64,000 nucleotides of DNA, taken from Xanthomonas sontii (GTDB taxonomy: Bacteria; Pseudomonadota; Gammaproteobacteria; Xanthomonadales; Xanthomonadaceae). A program made the position numbers and the translations under genes. The DNA lies in assembly GCF_040529055.1 (NCBI RefSeq), contig NZ_CP132342.1:1141001-1205000 (forward strand), in the 5' to 3' direction. Under the pieces are notes generated by a model. It did no database searches and was not told the DNA's origin. It saw only the letters and a program-made list of their open reading frames with translations. Below are positions 8,695-17,690 of the stretch, piece after piece. Numbering within the stretch: position 1 is the first letter of the stretch; each line of letters starts with the position of its first letter.

Positions 8695-9030
8695 TTAGCG
8701 CATATCGCTCAGCAACTGCTTGCAGATCGCTGCGTCAGGCTTATAAGTGCCTGCGGCGTGGGCCTTCTGCATCGTCTGTTGGCCTTGCTTGTAGCCGTTG
8801 TCGAAGTCGCTGCCGAAATTCTTGACCTGGGCATACATGCCCTGCATCAACTGCTTCTGCTTGGCCTTGTAGCTGTCGATCTGGGCCTGGCTGGCGCCGC
8901 AGGCCTTGCCGTTTTCTGCGTTGCCGCCGACGATCTTGCCGAAATTGACGATTCCATCGTCCTGAGCGTGAACCCCGCCGCTGGCACATGCCAGTACTGC
9001 TGCTGCGATGACTGCCGTGTATCGGTTCAT
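8695..9030 (-). CDS. Periplasmic protein of unknown function
   Basis: A 111-residue protein with a signal peptide ending at VHAQ (about residue 22). The mature part carries two cysteines, in GKACGASQ and AICKQLL, and a helical Gln/Lys-rich middle. ATG 9030 is preferred because of the GAGGAGCAAGGA sequence upstream. No family was recognised. It stands alone between the Tad locus and the ABC exporter and need not be related to either. Confidence 0.65.
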   Translation of the reverse strand: MNRYTAVIAAAVLACASGGVHAQDDGIVNFGKIVGGNAENGKACGASQAQIDSYKAKQKQLMQGMYAQVKNFGSDFDNGYKQGQQTMQKAHAAGTYKPDAAICKQLLSDMR

Positions 9031-9162
9031 TCCTTGCTCCTCGTGCGGCCCGCGGCGAGCGGGCCGGTGAAACCCCTGTGGCGCGGAGGATAGCAATGCC
9101 ATGCGTAACGCCCAACCCCGCCCGGTGCGAGCGAGGGGCATGCGTTCAAGGAGCGAACAGGA

Positions 9163-9978
9163 TCAGCTCCGCAACCCCACCCCGCGCCGCAGCAGCCACA
9201 GCGCCAGCGCCGCCAGCACCGCGACGAAGCCCAGCATCAGGCTGTAGGCCACCCACACCGGCACGTCGCTGCTGCCGAGCAGGCCGTAGCGGAAGGCGTT
9301 GACCATGTAGAAGATCGGGTTGGCGTGGGTGGCGGCCTCGGCCCAGCCGGGCAGCAGCTTGACCGAGTAGAACACGCCGCCCAGGTAGGTCAGCGGGGTG
9401 AGGATGAAGGTCGGCACGATCGCCACGTCGTCGAACTTCTTCGCGTAGACCGCGTTGATGAAGCCGGCCAGGGAGAAGATGGTCGCGCCCAGCAGCACCG
9501 TGGTCAGGGTCACCAGCGGGTGCGGGATGCGCACCGGGGTGAAGAACATGGCGATGATCAGCACGATCACGCCGACCATCAGTCCGCGCAGCACCGCTCC
9601 GGCGACGTAGCCCCACAGGATCACCCAGTTGGGCATGGGGCTGACCAGCAGTTCTTCGACGTGGCGGCCGAACTTGGCGCCGAAGAAGCTGGAGCTGATG
9701 TTGCCGTAGCTGTTCTGGATCACGCTCATCATCACCAGGCCGGGAACGATGAACTGCATGTAGCTGTAGCCGCCCATGTCGCCCACGCGCGAGCCGATGA
9801 GCCCGCCGAAGATCAGGAAGTACAGGGTCATGGTGATCGCCGGCGGCACCAGGGTCTGGCCCCAGATGCGCAGGATGCGCTTGACCTCGCGGCGCACGAT
9901 GGTGCCCAGCGCGACCCAGTTGCGCTGGGCGGGCGTGGCGTCGGAAACGGGAAGGGTGGAATCGGTCTGGGTGGTCAT
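9163..9978 (-). CDS. ABC-2 type exporter permease (YadH-like)
   Basis: A 271-residue inner-membrane permease with six predicted hydrophobic segments and the ABC-2 family signature region near residues 180-235 (GATIFSLAGFINAVYAKKFD, PLTYLGGVFYSV). It is the partner of the ATPase encoded just upstream (9998-10996), 19 bp away. ATG 9978 gives the usual family length. The substrate is unknown. YadGH-type pairs are common single-copy exporters in proteobacteria. Confidence 0.9.
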   Translation of the reverse strand: MTTQTDSTLPVSDATPAQRNWVALGTIVRREVKRILRIWGQTLVPPAITMTLYFLIFGGLIGSRVGDMGGYSYMQFIVPGLVMMSVIQNSYGNISSSFFGAKFGRHVEELLVSPMPNWVILWGYVAGAVLRGLMVGVIVLIIAMFFTPVRIPHPLVTLTTVLLGATIFSLAGFINAVYAKKFDDVAIVPTFILTPLTYLGGVFYSVKLLPGWAEAATHANPIFYMVNAFRYGLLGSSDVPVWVAYSLMLGFVAVLAALALWLLRRGVGLRS

Positions 9979-9997
9979 GGTCGTCGCCGTGGGGGCA

Positions 9998-10996
9998 TCA
10001 GGGAGTGGCGGACGGCGTCGCGCCGGCGGTGGCCGTTGCAGCGTCGCGGTGCTCGCCGGTGAGGCGCACGAACAGTTCCTCCAGGCGATTGCTCTTGGTG
10101 CGCATGGAGCGCACGCGGATGCCGGCGTCGCCCAGTGCGGCGAACACGCGGTTGAGGTCCATCGCCCGCGGCATGTCCAGGTCCAGGGTGTGCGCGTCCT
10201 GGGCGAGCAGGGTGGTGCCCTCGATCGCCGGCAACTGCGCCGGCAACTCACCGTCGATGTCCAGCAGGAAGCCTTCCACGTCCAGCTTGGCCAGCAGAGC
10301 GCGCATCGGGCCCTGCTCGACGATGCGGCCGCGGTCGATGATCGCCAGGTTGCGGCACAGGCTCTCGGCTTCCTCCAGATAGTGCGTGGTGAGGATGATG
10401 GTGGTGCCGGCGGCGTTGATCTCGCGCAGCACGCGCCACATGTCGCGGCGGATCTCGATGTCCACGCCGGCGGTGGGTTCGTCCAGGATCAGCAGGCGCG
10501 GCCGGGTCATCATCGCGCGGGCGATCATCAGCCGCCGCTTCATGCCGCCGGACAGGGTGCGGCTCATCACCTGGGCCTTTTCCCACAGGTGCGCGCGCTT
10601 GAGTTCCACTTCGGCCAGGCGCTCGGCCTCGGCGCGCGGCATGCCGTAGAAGCCGGCGTAGTTGACCAGGATGTCGAAGGGCTGCTCGAACAGGTTGAAG
10701 TTGATTTCCTGCGGCACCAGGCCGATCAGGCGCATCGCCGCGCTGCGCTGGCTGCTCAGGTCGGTGCCGAACACCTCGACCTGGCCGGCGCTGAGGTTGA
10801 CCAGCGAGCTGATGATGCCGATCAAAGTCGACTTGCCGGCGCCATTGGGGCCGAGCAGGGCGAAGAAGTCGCCGGGCAGGACGTCCAGCGACACGCCGTG
10901 CAGGGCCTGCACGCCGTTGTCGTAGGTCTTGCGCAGGTCGCGCACGCGCAGGGCGGGCGCCGGCGTCTGGGGAGAAAGGGCAGGTGCGGGAGTCAA
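9998..10996 (-). CDS. ABC exporter ATP-binding protein (YadG-like)
   Basis: A 332-residue nucleotide-binding subunit. It has Walker A GPNGAGKST (about residue 50), Q-loop VPQE, signature LSGGMKRR, Walker B LLILDEP and the switch histidine in LTTHYLEEAE. The C-terminal 100 residues are the extra regulatory tail often seen in such exporters. The start used is TTG 10996. GTG at 10945 is an alternative that begins just before the ABC domain. It is co-transcribed with the permease and divergent from the ferredoxin reductase gene. Confidence 0.9.
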   Translation of the reverse strand: MTPAPALSPQTPAPALRVRDLRKTYDNGVQALHGVSLDVLPGDFFALLGPNGAGKSTLIGIISSLVNLSAGQVEVFGTDLSSQRSAAMRLIGLVPQEINFNLFEQPFDILVNYAGFYGMPRAEAERLAEVELKRAHLWEKAQVMSRTLSGGMKRRLMIARAMMTRPRLLILDEPTAGVDIEIRRDMWRVLREINAAGTTIILTTHYLEEAESLCRNLAIIDRGRIVEQGPMRALLAKLDVEGFLLDIDGELPAQLPAIEGTTLLAQDAHTLDLDMPRAMDLNRVFAALGDAGIRVRSMRTKSNRLEELFVRLTGEHRDAATATAGATPSATP

Positions 10997-11094
10997 GGCG
11001 GGCCTTCGCGCCGCATCGACGGCGCAGGAGAAGTGCAGCCGTTATTATAGAAGACCTCGTGGGGTCGCCCCCGGCCACAGACTGTTGCATCTCC

Positions 11095-11844
11095 GTGCCT
11101 GCCCAATTCCCGCTGAAACTGGTCGACCGCCACATGCTGGCCCCGGCCGTCGGCCACTACCGCTTCGTCCGCGATGACGGCCAATCCCTGCCGTTCGTGC
11201 CCGGCCAGTTCGTGCAGGTGCACTTCCACTATGCCGATGGCACCGCGACCAAGCGCAGCTACTCGCTGGCCACGCGTCACGATCCGGCACAACCGGCCGA
11301 TGCCACCGTGGAGATCGCGGTCAGCTTCGTCGCCGGCGGCGCGGCCACCGCGCTGTTCGAAGGCCTGGAGATCGGCGGGCAGGTCTGCGCCAGCGGCCCG
11401 TACGGACGTTTCTGCCTGCAGCCGGGCGACAGCAACCGTCGCTATCTGCTGATCGCCACCGGCACCGGCGTCACGCCGTACCGCTCGATGCTGCCGCTGC
11501 TGGAAGCGGCGATGGCCGAGCGCGGCGTGGAAGTGGTGCTGCTGCTGGGCGCGCGCACCCCGGCCGAACTGCTGTACGGCGACGAATTCCGCGCCTTCGC
11601 CGATGCGCATCCCGGTTTCCGCTTCGTGCCGTGTTTCTCGCGCGAGCTGCCGGAGGCGCCGCATGCGGACGTGCGGCATGGCTACGTGCAGCAGTTCCTG
11701 GGAGAGTTCGCGCCGCAGGCCGAAGGCGACATCGCCTACCTGTGCGGCAATCCGAATATGGTCGACGCCTGCTTCGATGCGCTGAAGGAGGCTGGCCTGC
11801 CGGTGCAGCACATCCGCCGCGAGAAGTACGTCAGCAGCAAGTAA
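11095..11844 (+). CDS. fpr: Ferredoxin--NADP reductase
   Basis: A 249-residue flavoprotein that exchanges electrons between NADPH and ferredoxin or flavodoxin. The FAD-binding barrel contains KRSYSLAT (RxYS motif, about residues 58-65), and the NADP domain contains LIATGTGVTPYRSML. The C-terminus EKYVSSK is short, as in the bacterial class. GTG at 11095 is chosen as the start because the family begins just before FPLKLVDRH. Upstream in-frame codons encode sequence unlike the family. The gene is divergent from the YadGH-like pair. Confidence 0.88.
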   Translation: MPAQFPLKLVDRHMLAPAVGHYRFVRDDGQSLPFVPGQFVQVHFHYADGTATKRSYSLATRHDPAQPADATVEIAVSFVAGGAATALFEGLEIGGQVCASGPYGRFCLQPGDSNRRYLLIATGTGVTPYRSMLPLLEAAMAERGVEVVLLLGARTPAELLYGDEFRAFADAHPGFRFVPCFSRELPEAPHADVRHGYVQQFLGEFAPQAEGDIAYLCGNPNMVDACFDALKEAGLPVQHIRREKYVSSK

Positions 11845-11978
11845 CGGCCGCTGTCGGCGCCGGACATCCCGCGTAGGCGCGGCTTCAGCCGCGACCGCTT
11901 CACCTGCAGGTCCATCCAGGGCGAAGCTGCGTGTTTCCGAAGCGTCGAGCGCGCTTCGCGCCCGTCCCCTCACCCCAA

Positions 11979-12001
11979 CCCCTCTCCCGGTGGGAGAGGG
12001 G
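11979..12001. terminator. GC-rich hairpin downstream of fpr
   Basis: The perfect 10-bp stem CCCCTCTCCC / GGGAGAGGGG with a 3-nt loop lies about 135 bp after the fpr stop. Just before it sit a 'ggcgcggcttcagccgcgac' repeat (11876-11895) and a 'cccctcaccccaacc' stretch that I recognise as dispersed sequence common in Xanthomonas intergenic regions. There is no U run, so it may be a repeat-borne hairpin and not a true intrinsic terminator. Confidence 0.45.
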
Positions 12002-12047
12002 CTCGTTGCGCTGGCTTGCCGGTGATTTCGTTCTGTCTGTAAAGGAC

Positions 12048-12104
12048 GCTTGACAGCCGACCTTGGCGCGCGCATTCTCCTGTCAAGCGTGCTTGACAGG
12101 AGAA
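12048..12104. promoter_or_regulatory. 30-bp palindrome with extra half-site, probable operator/promoter
   Basis: Bases 12075-12104 form a perfect inverted repeat: 14-bp arms containing CTGTCAAGC / GCTTGACAG around a 2-bp centre. A third copy of GCTTGACAG lies at 12048-12056, 43 bp (about four helical turns) from the copy at 12091. Each GCTTGACAG contains TTGACA, a consensus -35 hexamer, though the -10 matches are weak. It precedes the membrane-protein/Xre pair, so autoregulation by the HTH protein is a reasonable inference. Confidence 0.55.
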
Positions 12105-12172
12105 AGGTCGGCACGGCATACGCGGCAGCCGCGAGGGTGCCGGATCGGGGATCGGCTGAGTATCGGGGACAG

Positions 12173-12754
12173 ATGATGGGCAACTGCAGGCGCAACGCGA
12201 TCGTGGTGCTGTGCGTGAGTCTGGCGCTGCTGGCGGCGGGGGCCTGGCTGCCGCTCGGCGGCAGCGACTATCTGCGTGGGGTATGCATGGGCGTCGGCAT
12301 CGGCGGCCTGTTCATGGCGCTGCTGCTGTGGTGGTCGCGGGGCAGCCTGGCCGACAGCGCGCCGCGGGCGTTGGCACGGCGCTACTACCGCGAGTTCTTT
12401 CCGCCGATGGGCGCCTACGTGGTGGTGATGCTGTTCTGGAAGCGCCTGCTCGACAGTGTCGACGCGCACTGGCTGCGCGTGGTGGTCGCGCTGTTGCCGG
12501 CATTGACGTTGGCGCTGGTGATCCGCGCGGTGGCGCGTTTCGTGCGCGACTCCGACGAACTGCAGCGGCGCATCGAGCTGGAATCCATCGCCATCGCCGC
12601 CGGCCTGACCTGTGGCGTCTACATGGCCGCCGGCTTCCTGCAGGCGGCGCAGGTCATCGCGGTGCCGGCCTCGAGCGCGATGCTGTGGGTGTTTCCTGCG
12701 CTGTGCATGACCTATGGGGTGGTCAAGGTCGCGAACGCGCGCCGCTACCAATGA
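12173..12754 (+). CDS. Integral membrane protein paired with Xre regulator
   Basis: A 193-residue protein with about six hydrophobic segments, a cytoplasmic loop RYYREFFPP and the segment RDSDELQRRIELESIAIA between helices. This pattern is typical of small membrane proteins encoded beside HTH regulators. No enzymatic motif was seen. ATG 12173 follows a GGGACAG sequence. The stop overlaps the start of the downstream HTH gene as ATGA. It may modulate the regulator at the membrane, which is inferred from pairing only. Confidence 0.72.
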   Translation: MMGNCRRNAIVVLCVSLALLAAGAWLPLGGSDYLRGVCMGVGIGGLFMALLLWWSRGSLADSAPRALARRYYREFFPPMGAYVVVMLFWKRLLDSVDAHWLRVVVALLPALTLALVIRAVARFVRDSDELQRRIELESIAIAAGLTCGVYMAAGFLQAAQVIAVPASSAMLWVFPALCMTYGVVKVANARRYQ

Positions 12755-12951
12755 ACAGCCGCATCCGCGAACTGCGCGAGGCGCACGGCTGGTCGCAGGG
12801 CGAACTGGGCGAGCGGCTGGGCGTGTCGCGACAGACCATCAATGCGCTGGAGACCGGCAAGTACGATCCGAGCCTGCCGCTGGCGTTCCGTATCGCGCGG
12901 CTGTTCGCGCACAGCATCGAGCAGGTGTTCCTGTTCGATGAGGCCGAGTAA
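12751..12951 (+). CDS. Xre-family helix-turn-helix regulator
   Basis: A 66-residue Cro/CI-type DNA-binding protein made almost entirely of one HTH_3 domain. The recognition helix lies within GERLGVSRQTINALETGKYD (about residues 24-43). The C-terminal IARLFAHSIEQVFLFDE is the usual extension of the small YgzD/YozG-type regulators. It is translationally coupled to the upstream membrane protein. The palindrome at 12075-12104 is its likely operator. Confidence 0.88.
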   Translation: MNSRIRELREAHGWSQGELGERLGVSRQTINALETGKYDPSLPLAFRIARLFAHSIEQVFLFDEAE

Positions 12952-13041
12952 GCGCGCACTCCGTTCCATGCCCCACCGGGCACCGACGACGCCATGTTCC
13001 GGCATGGCATTCTGCAAGCCATGAACTCAAGGATGCGAACC

Positions 13042-14556
13042 ATGCGACACCCCTCCCGGCCGTTCGCCATCGCGGCGGCCACCCTGTTGCTCGCCGCCTG
13101 CCAGGCGGCCCAGGCACCGACGCCGCAGACGTCCGAACGCAGCTACGGCGCGCTGCGCTTCCACCCGTGCACGCTGACCAATCCGGTGGCCTCCAACAAC
13201 GTGCCGGCGCAGTGCACGCGGATGGCGGTGGCGGAGAATCCGGCGGCGCCGAACGGCCGCAAGATCGAACTCAACATCGCCTGGCTGCCGATCACCGGCG
13301 AGGGCGGCAGCGACCCGGATCCGGTGTTCTTCCTCGCCGGCGGTCCCGGCCAGGCCGCTACCCAGGTCGCCAGCATCGTCGACATGGCGCTGCGCGAGAC
13401 CCGCAAGCGCCGCGACGTGTTCCTGATCGACCAGCGCGGCACCGGCCAGTCCAATCCGCTGAGCTGCCTGGGACCGGACGGCAAGGAGATGCCGCTGGCC
13501 GATCCGGCGCGGGCGCCCACCGCGAACGAACTGGTCGACTACGCGCGGCGCTGCGCGCAGTCGCTGCAGGGCCGCGCCGATCCGCGCTACTACACCACCA
13601 CCCAGGCGATCGGCGATCTGGATGCGGTGCGCGCCGCGCTGGGCGTGGACAAGATCAATCTGATCGGCGGCTCCTACGGCACCCGCGTCGCCCAGCAGTA
13701 CGCGCGCCGCTACGCGCCGCACGTGCGCAGCGTGGTCATTGATGGCGTGGCGCCGAACGACCTGGTGGTCGGTGGCGAGTTCGCCACCACCTTCGAGGAT
13801 GCGATCGCCCTGCAGGCCGAGCAGTGCAAGGCCGATCCGGCTTGCGCCAAGCGCTTTCCCACCGATACCCGCACGCAGTTGCGCGCGGTGGTGGAGCGGC
13901 TGCGGCAGGCGCCGGTGGAGGTGGACTACCGCGATCCGGCCAGCGGCCAGAGCCGCCACGACCGGGTCACCGCCGACACCGTCACCAGCCTGGCGTTCTC
14001 GTTCTCCTATGCGCCGCAGACCGCGTCGCTGCTGCCGCTGGTGCTGGACGAAGCGGCCAACGGCCGCTACGGGCCGCTGATGTCGCTGGCAAAGATGATG
14101 GGCGGGCAACTGGACGGGCAGATGAATCGCGGCATGCAGTGGTCGGTGATCTGCGCCGAGGACGCCGACCGCTATCGCGCCCCGCAGACGCACGACACGC
14201 TGCTCGGTCCGGAAGTGGCGCAGATGTTCTTCGCGCCCTGCCCGGTGTGGCCCACCGGCACCCGGCCGGCCGACTTCACCGCGCCGTTCACCTCGACCTT
14301 GCCGGTGCTGCTGACCTCCGGCCAGCTGGATCCGGTGACGCCGCCGCGCTACGCCGAGCGCGTGCTGAAGGGCCTGCCCAACGGCCGTCACCTGGTGGTG
14401 CGTGGCCAGGGCCACGGCACCATGACCCTGGGCTGCATGCCCAAGCTGCTCGGCCAGTTCTTCGAGACCGCCGATGCCAAGCACCTCGATGCCACCTGCC
14501 TGGACGCGATGAGCGGCGTGCCGGCCTTCACTTCATTCAACGGATGGGAACCATGA
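13042..14556 (+). CDS. TAP-family alpha/beta hydrolase lipoprotein
   Basis: A secreted peptidase-like hydrolase of about 504 residues. The N-terminus PFAIAAATLLLAACQ is a lipoprotein signal (lipobox LAAC). The alpha/beta-hydrolase core has oxyanion region FFLAGGPGQAA, nucleophile elbow GGSYGTR, and a C-terminal TAP-like segment with LLTSGQLDPVTPP (Asp) and GQGHGTM (His). That makes a Ser-Asp-His triad, as in tripeptidyl aminopeptidase-type enzymes. ATG 13042 has AAGGA upstream; ATG 13021 is also possible. It is followed by a NatAB-type exporter 31 bp later. Confidence 0.85.
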   Translation: MRHPSRPFAIAAATLLLAACQAAQAPTPQTSERSYGALRFHPCTLTNPVASNNVPAQCTRMAVAENPAAPNGRKIELNIAWLPITGEGGSDPDPVFFLAGGPGQAATQVASIVDMALRETRKRRDVFLIDQRGTGQSNPLSCLGPDGKEMPLADPARAPTANELVDYARRCAQSLQGRADPRYYTTTQAIGDLDAVRAALGVDKINLIGGSYGTRVAQQYARRYAPHVRSVVIDGVAPNDLVVGGEFATTFEDAIALQAEQCKADPACAKRFPTDTRTQLRAVVERLRQAPVEVDYRDPASGQSRHDRVTADTVTSLAFSFSYAPQTASLLPLVLDEAANGRYGPLMSLAKMMGGQLDGQMNRGMQWSVICAEDADRYRAPQTHDTLLGPEVAQMFFAPCPVWPTGTRPADFTAPFTSTLPVLLTSGQLDPVTPPRYAERVLKGLPNGRHLVVRGQGHGTMTLGCMPKLLGQFFETADAKHLDATCLDAMSGVPAFTSFNGWEP

Positions 14557-14587
14557 GCTGCGCAGCGTTCGACAGGGAGGGGCACGC

Positions 14588-15334
14588 ATGATCGTCGCCG
14601 ACAATCTGCACAAGGCATTCAAGACCCGCGCCGGCGCCGTGCAGGCGGTGCAAGGGGTCAGCTTCCAGGCCGCCGACGGCCAGATCACCGGCCTGCTCGG
14701 TCCCAATGGCGCCGGCAAGACCACCACCTTGCGCATGCTGTACACGCTGATGGCGCCGGACCAGGGCCAGGTGCGCGTGGACGGCGTGGACGTGGGCCAG
14801 GATCCGATGGCGGTGCGGCGCGCGCTGGGCGTGCTGCCGGATGCGCGTGGCGTGTACAAGCGGTTGACCGCGCGCGAGAACATCGCCTACTTCGGCGAGC
14901 TGCACGGGCTGTCGGCGGCACGCATCGCCGAGCGCACCCGGTTGCTGTCGAAGGCGCTGGACATGGACGACATCCTCGACCGCCAGACCGAAGGTTTCAG
15001 CCAGGGCCAGCGCACCAAGACCGCGATCGCCCGCGCGCTGGTCCACGATCCGCGCAACGTGATCCTGGACGAACCCACCAACGGCCTGGACGTGATGACC
15101 ACGCGCGCATTGCGCGGCTTCCTGCGCGAGCTGCGCGAGGAAGGGCGTTGCGTGATCTTCTCCAGCCACATCATGCAGGAGGTGGCGGCGCTGTGCGATC
15201 GCATCGTCATCATCGCCAAGGGCACGGTGGTGGCCGCCGGTACCGCCGATGAACTGCGCGCCCTGACCGGCGAACCCAATCTGGAAGACGCCTTCGTCAA
15301 GGCGATCGGCAGCGACGAGGGACTGCACGCATGA
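14588..15334 (+). CDS. natA: ABC transporter ATP-binding protein (NatA-like)
   Basis: A 248-residue ATPase with Walker A GPNGAGKTT, Q-loop LGVLPDARGVYKRLT, a signature region where FSQGQRTKTAIAR replaces the usual LSGGQ, Walker B VILDEP and switch FSSHIMQE. This is characteristic of NatA-type sodium exporter ATPases. It overlaps the permease by 4 bp (ATGA). The RBS GGGAGG precedes ATG 14588. Sodium or drug export is inferred from family resemblance. Confidence 0.88.
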   Translation: MIVADNLHKAFKTRAGAVQAVQGVSFQAADGQITGLLGPNGAGKTTTLRMLYTLMAPDQGQVRVDGVDVGQDPMAVRRALGVLPDARGVYKRLTARENIAYFGELHGLSAARIAERTRLLSKALDMDDILDRQTEGFSQGQRTKTAIARALVHDPRNVILDEPTNGLDVMTTRALRGFLRELREEGRCVIFSSHIMQEVAALCDRIVIIAKGTVVAAGTADELRALTGEPNLEDAFVKAIGSDEGLHA

Positions 15335-16512
15335 GCCTGCTCCGTACCGTATTCACCGTGATGCGCAAGGAATTGCGCGACCTCTCGCGCGATCGCCGCA
15401 CCCTGGCGCTGGCCTTGCTGCTCGGGCCGCTGCTGTATCCGGCGCTGATCCTGGGCATGGGCGCGCTGGCCGAGAGCCGCGTGCGCACCCAGATCGACAA
15501 GCCGCTGGACATTCCGGTGATCGGCCGCGAACGCGCGCCGAACCTGGTCGCCTTCCTCGCCGCGCAGGGCTTGAACGCGGTCGCGCCGCCGAAGGACCTG
15601 ACCGGGGCGATCCGCAGCCAGGACGTGGACCTGGCGCTGAAGATCGACGAGGACTACGCCAACGCCTGGCACGAAGGACGCCCGGCGTTGGTGGAGATCA
15701 TCAAGGACAGCACCCGCCGCGACGCCGACATCCCGACCCAGCGGGTGCAGGCCGCGTTGAGCATGTACGGTCAGCAGGTCGGCGCCTTGCGCCTGCTGGC
15801 GCGCGGCATCGACTCGCAGGTGTCGCGGCCGCTGGACGTGGCACTGCAGGACCTGGCTACGCCCGAGGCCAAGCGTGGCGCGTTGCTGGCGATGCTGCTG
15901 CCGGTGCTGCTGACCATCACCTCGTTCATCGGCGGTGCGTACCTGATCCTCGACGCCACCGCCGGCGAACGCGAGCGGCAATCGCTGGAGCCGCTGCTGG
16001 CCACGCCGGCCTCGCGCAGCGCCATCGTCAGCGGCAAGATCGCCGCGGCCTGCGTGGTCGGCCTGGTGTCGCTGCTGCTGACCCTGCTCGCGTTCAAGCT
16101 CAGCGCGCAGGTGGCCAGCGGTATCGGCCGCCAGCTCAACGTCAGCTTCGTGGCGATGTTACAGATGCTGTTCGTGCTGCTGCCGATGCTGTTCATCGGC
16201 ACCTCGCTGCTGACCTATCTGGCGGCCGCGGCCAAGAGCATGAAGGAAGCGCAGAGCCACATGACCTGGCTGATGCTGCTGCCGATGCTGCCGGGCTATG
16301 CGTTGATGGTGTATCCGCTGAAGACCACGCTGTGGCAGTTCGCGGTGCCGTTCCTGGCGCAGAACCAGATGCTGATGAAGATCATCCGCCGCGAGACGAT
16401 CGATCCGCAGATCTGGGCGGTGTACCTGCTCACCGGTTTCGGCCTGGCCGCGGTGCTGTGGCTGGCGGCGGTGCGCCGCTACCGGCAGGAGCAGTTGGCG
16501 ATCTCCAGCTGA
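15331..16512 (+). CDS. natB: ABC transporter permease (NatB-like)
   Basis: A 393-residue membrane protein with one N-terminal helix, a large extracytoplasmic domain (about residues 45-180) and five or six C-terminal helices. The family stretch GAYLILDATAGERERQSLEP precedes LLATPASRSAIVSGK. It is translationally coupled to the NatA-like ATPase. The ABC-2/NatB architecture is clear, but the substrate is not determined by sequence. Confidence 0.88.
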   Translation: MSLLRTVFTVMRKELRDLSRDRRTLALALLLGPLLYPALILGMGALAESRVRTQIDKPLDIPVIGRERAPNLVAFLAAQGLNAVAPPKDLTGAIRSQDVDLALKIDEDYANAWHEGRPALVEIIKDSTRRDADIPTQRVQAALSMYGQQVGALRLLARGIDSQVSRPLDVALQDLATPEAKRGALLAMLLPVLLTITSFIGGAYLILDATAGERERQSLEPLLATPASRSAIVSGKIAAACVVGLVSLLLTLLAFKLSAQVASGIGRQLNVSFVAMLQMLFVLLPMLFIGTSLLTYLAAAAKSMKEAQSHMTWLMLLPMLPGYALMVYPLKTTLWQFAVPFLAQNQMLMKIIRRETIDPQIWAVYLLTGFGLAAVLWLAAVRRYRQEQLAISS

Positions 16513-16655
16513 GCAGGAGGCAGCGCGCGGGCCGGGTCCGCGCGCTGCACGCCCGTCGTCGCGGAGCCGCGCAGGAAACGCGATCGTGATGCACACTCGC
16601 TGCGCGCAGCGGCGTTGTCCGTCCTGCCGATGCTTCCTCCGCAGCGAGCCTTTGC

Positions 16656-17594
16656 ATGTCTCTAGATCCACACGATGCCCCAGCAATGATGGCGGCCGGC
16701 GCCGGGCGCCTGCTGGTGCTGGGCGAGGCGCGCATCCTGCAGCCGGGAAGGGTGCGCTGGCTGCGGGCGCTGCTCTGGGCGATCGCGCTGCTGGCGCTGA
16801 TGATCGTCGTGGCGACGGCAGTACCGCTGCTGTGCGCCAGGCTGCTTCCGCCGGGCGCGGATCGGTTCGCGCCGTATGCGACGGCGTTGACGGCCGCCGT
16901 GTTCTACGCAATCGCGGTGCGCCTGGGCGAGCGGCGCTGGCCGGCGGAACTCGCCTGGCGCGCCGCGCCCTTGCAGTTGGGCGTGGGGCTGCTGTTGGGG
17001 GCGGCCATGTTCGCGGCGGTGATGGCGATCATGGCGGCGTTCGGCGTCTACACGATCCGCTGGACCGGGGCGGCGCCGGTGTGGGCGCCGCTCGGAAAGG
17101 CGTTGCAGGCCGGCGTGGTGGAAGAGCTGATGTTGCGCGCGATCCTGTTGCGGCTGCTGTGGCGCGCGTTCGGGCCATGGTTGGCGTTCGCACTGTCGGC
17201 GCTGCTGTTCGGCCTGGCCCACCTCGGCAATCCGAACGCGAGCGTGTTCGCCGCGTTGTGCATCGCGGTGGAGGCGGGCGTCATGCTGGGCGCGTTCTAC
17301 GTGCTCAGCGGCCGGCTCTGGGTCTCCATCGGCGTGCATGCGGCCTGGAACTTCACCCAGGGCTATCTGTTCGGCGCGGCGGTATCGGGGACCGACATGG
17401 GGCCGGCGATCGCGCGCAGCACGGCGCAGGCCGGGGTGCCGGAATGGTTGAGCGGTGGCGCGTTCGGCCCGGAGGCCTCGCTGCCGGGCTTGCTGGTGTG
17501 CACGGTGGTGGGGGCGATCGCGACCTGGATGGCTTGGCGCAAGGGGCGCTTCGGCGTCTCCGCGCGCAGTGCTGGCATGACACCGACGTCCTGA
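16656..17594 (+). CDS. CPBP-family intramembrane glutamic endopeptidase
   Basis: A 312-residue polytopic protein with all three conserved CPBP (CAAX protease/bacteriocin-processing) motifs: EELMLR near residue 152, FGLAH near residue 187 and HAAWNF near residue 228. These glutamate and histidine residues form the intramembrane active site. Roles in the family range from peptide maturation to bacteriocin self-immunity; the substrate here is unknown. It stands alone after natB, with its own start at ATG 16656. Confidence 0.88.
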   Translation: MSLDPHDAPAMMAAGAGRLLVLGEARILQPGRVRWLRALLWAIALLALMIVVATAVPLLCARLLPPGADRFAPYATALTAAVFYAIAVRLGERRWPAELAWRAAPLQLGVGLLLGAAMFAAVMAIMAAFGVYTIRWTGAAPVWAPLGKALQAGVVEELMLRAILLRLLWRAFGPWLAFALSALLFGLAHLGNPNASVFAALCIAVEAGVMLGAFYVLSGRLWVSIGVHAAWNFTQGYLFGAAVSGTDMGPAIARSTAQAGVPEWLSGGAFGPEASLPGLLVCTVVGAIATWMAWRKGRFGVSARSAGMTPTS

Positions 17595-17690
17595 TCGCGC
17601 TGGTCGACGTGTTGCGGTCGGCGCGGTGTTGCGCCTGAGCGTTCGCTGCGCGCCCGGCCACTGCGGGGCACGCAGGTGTCATTGATGGGC

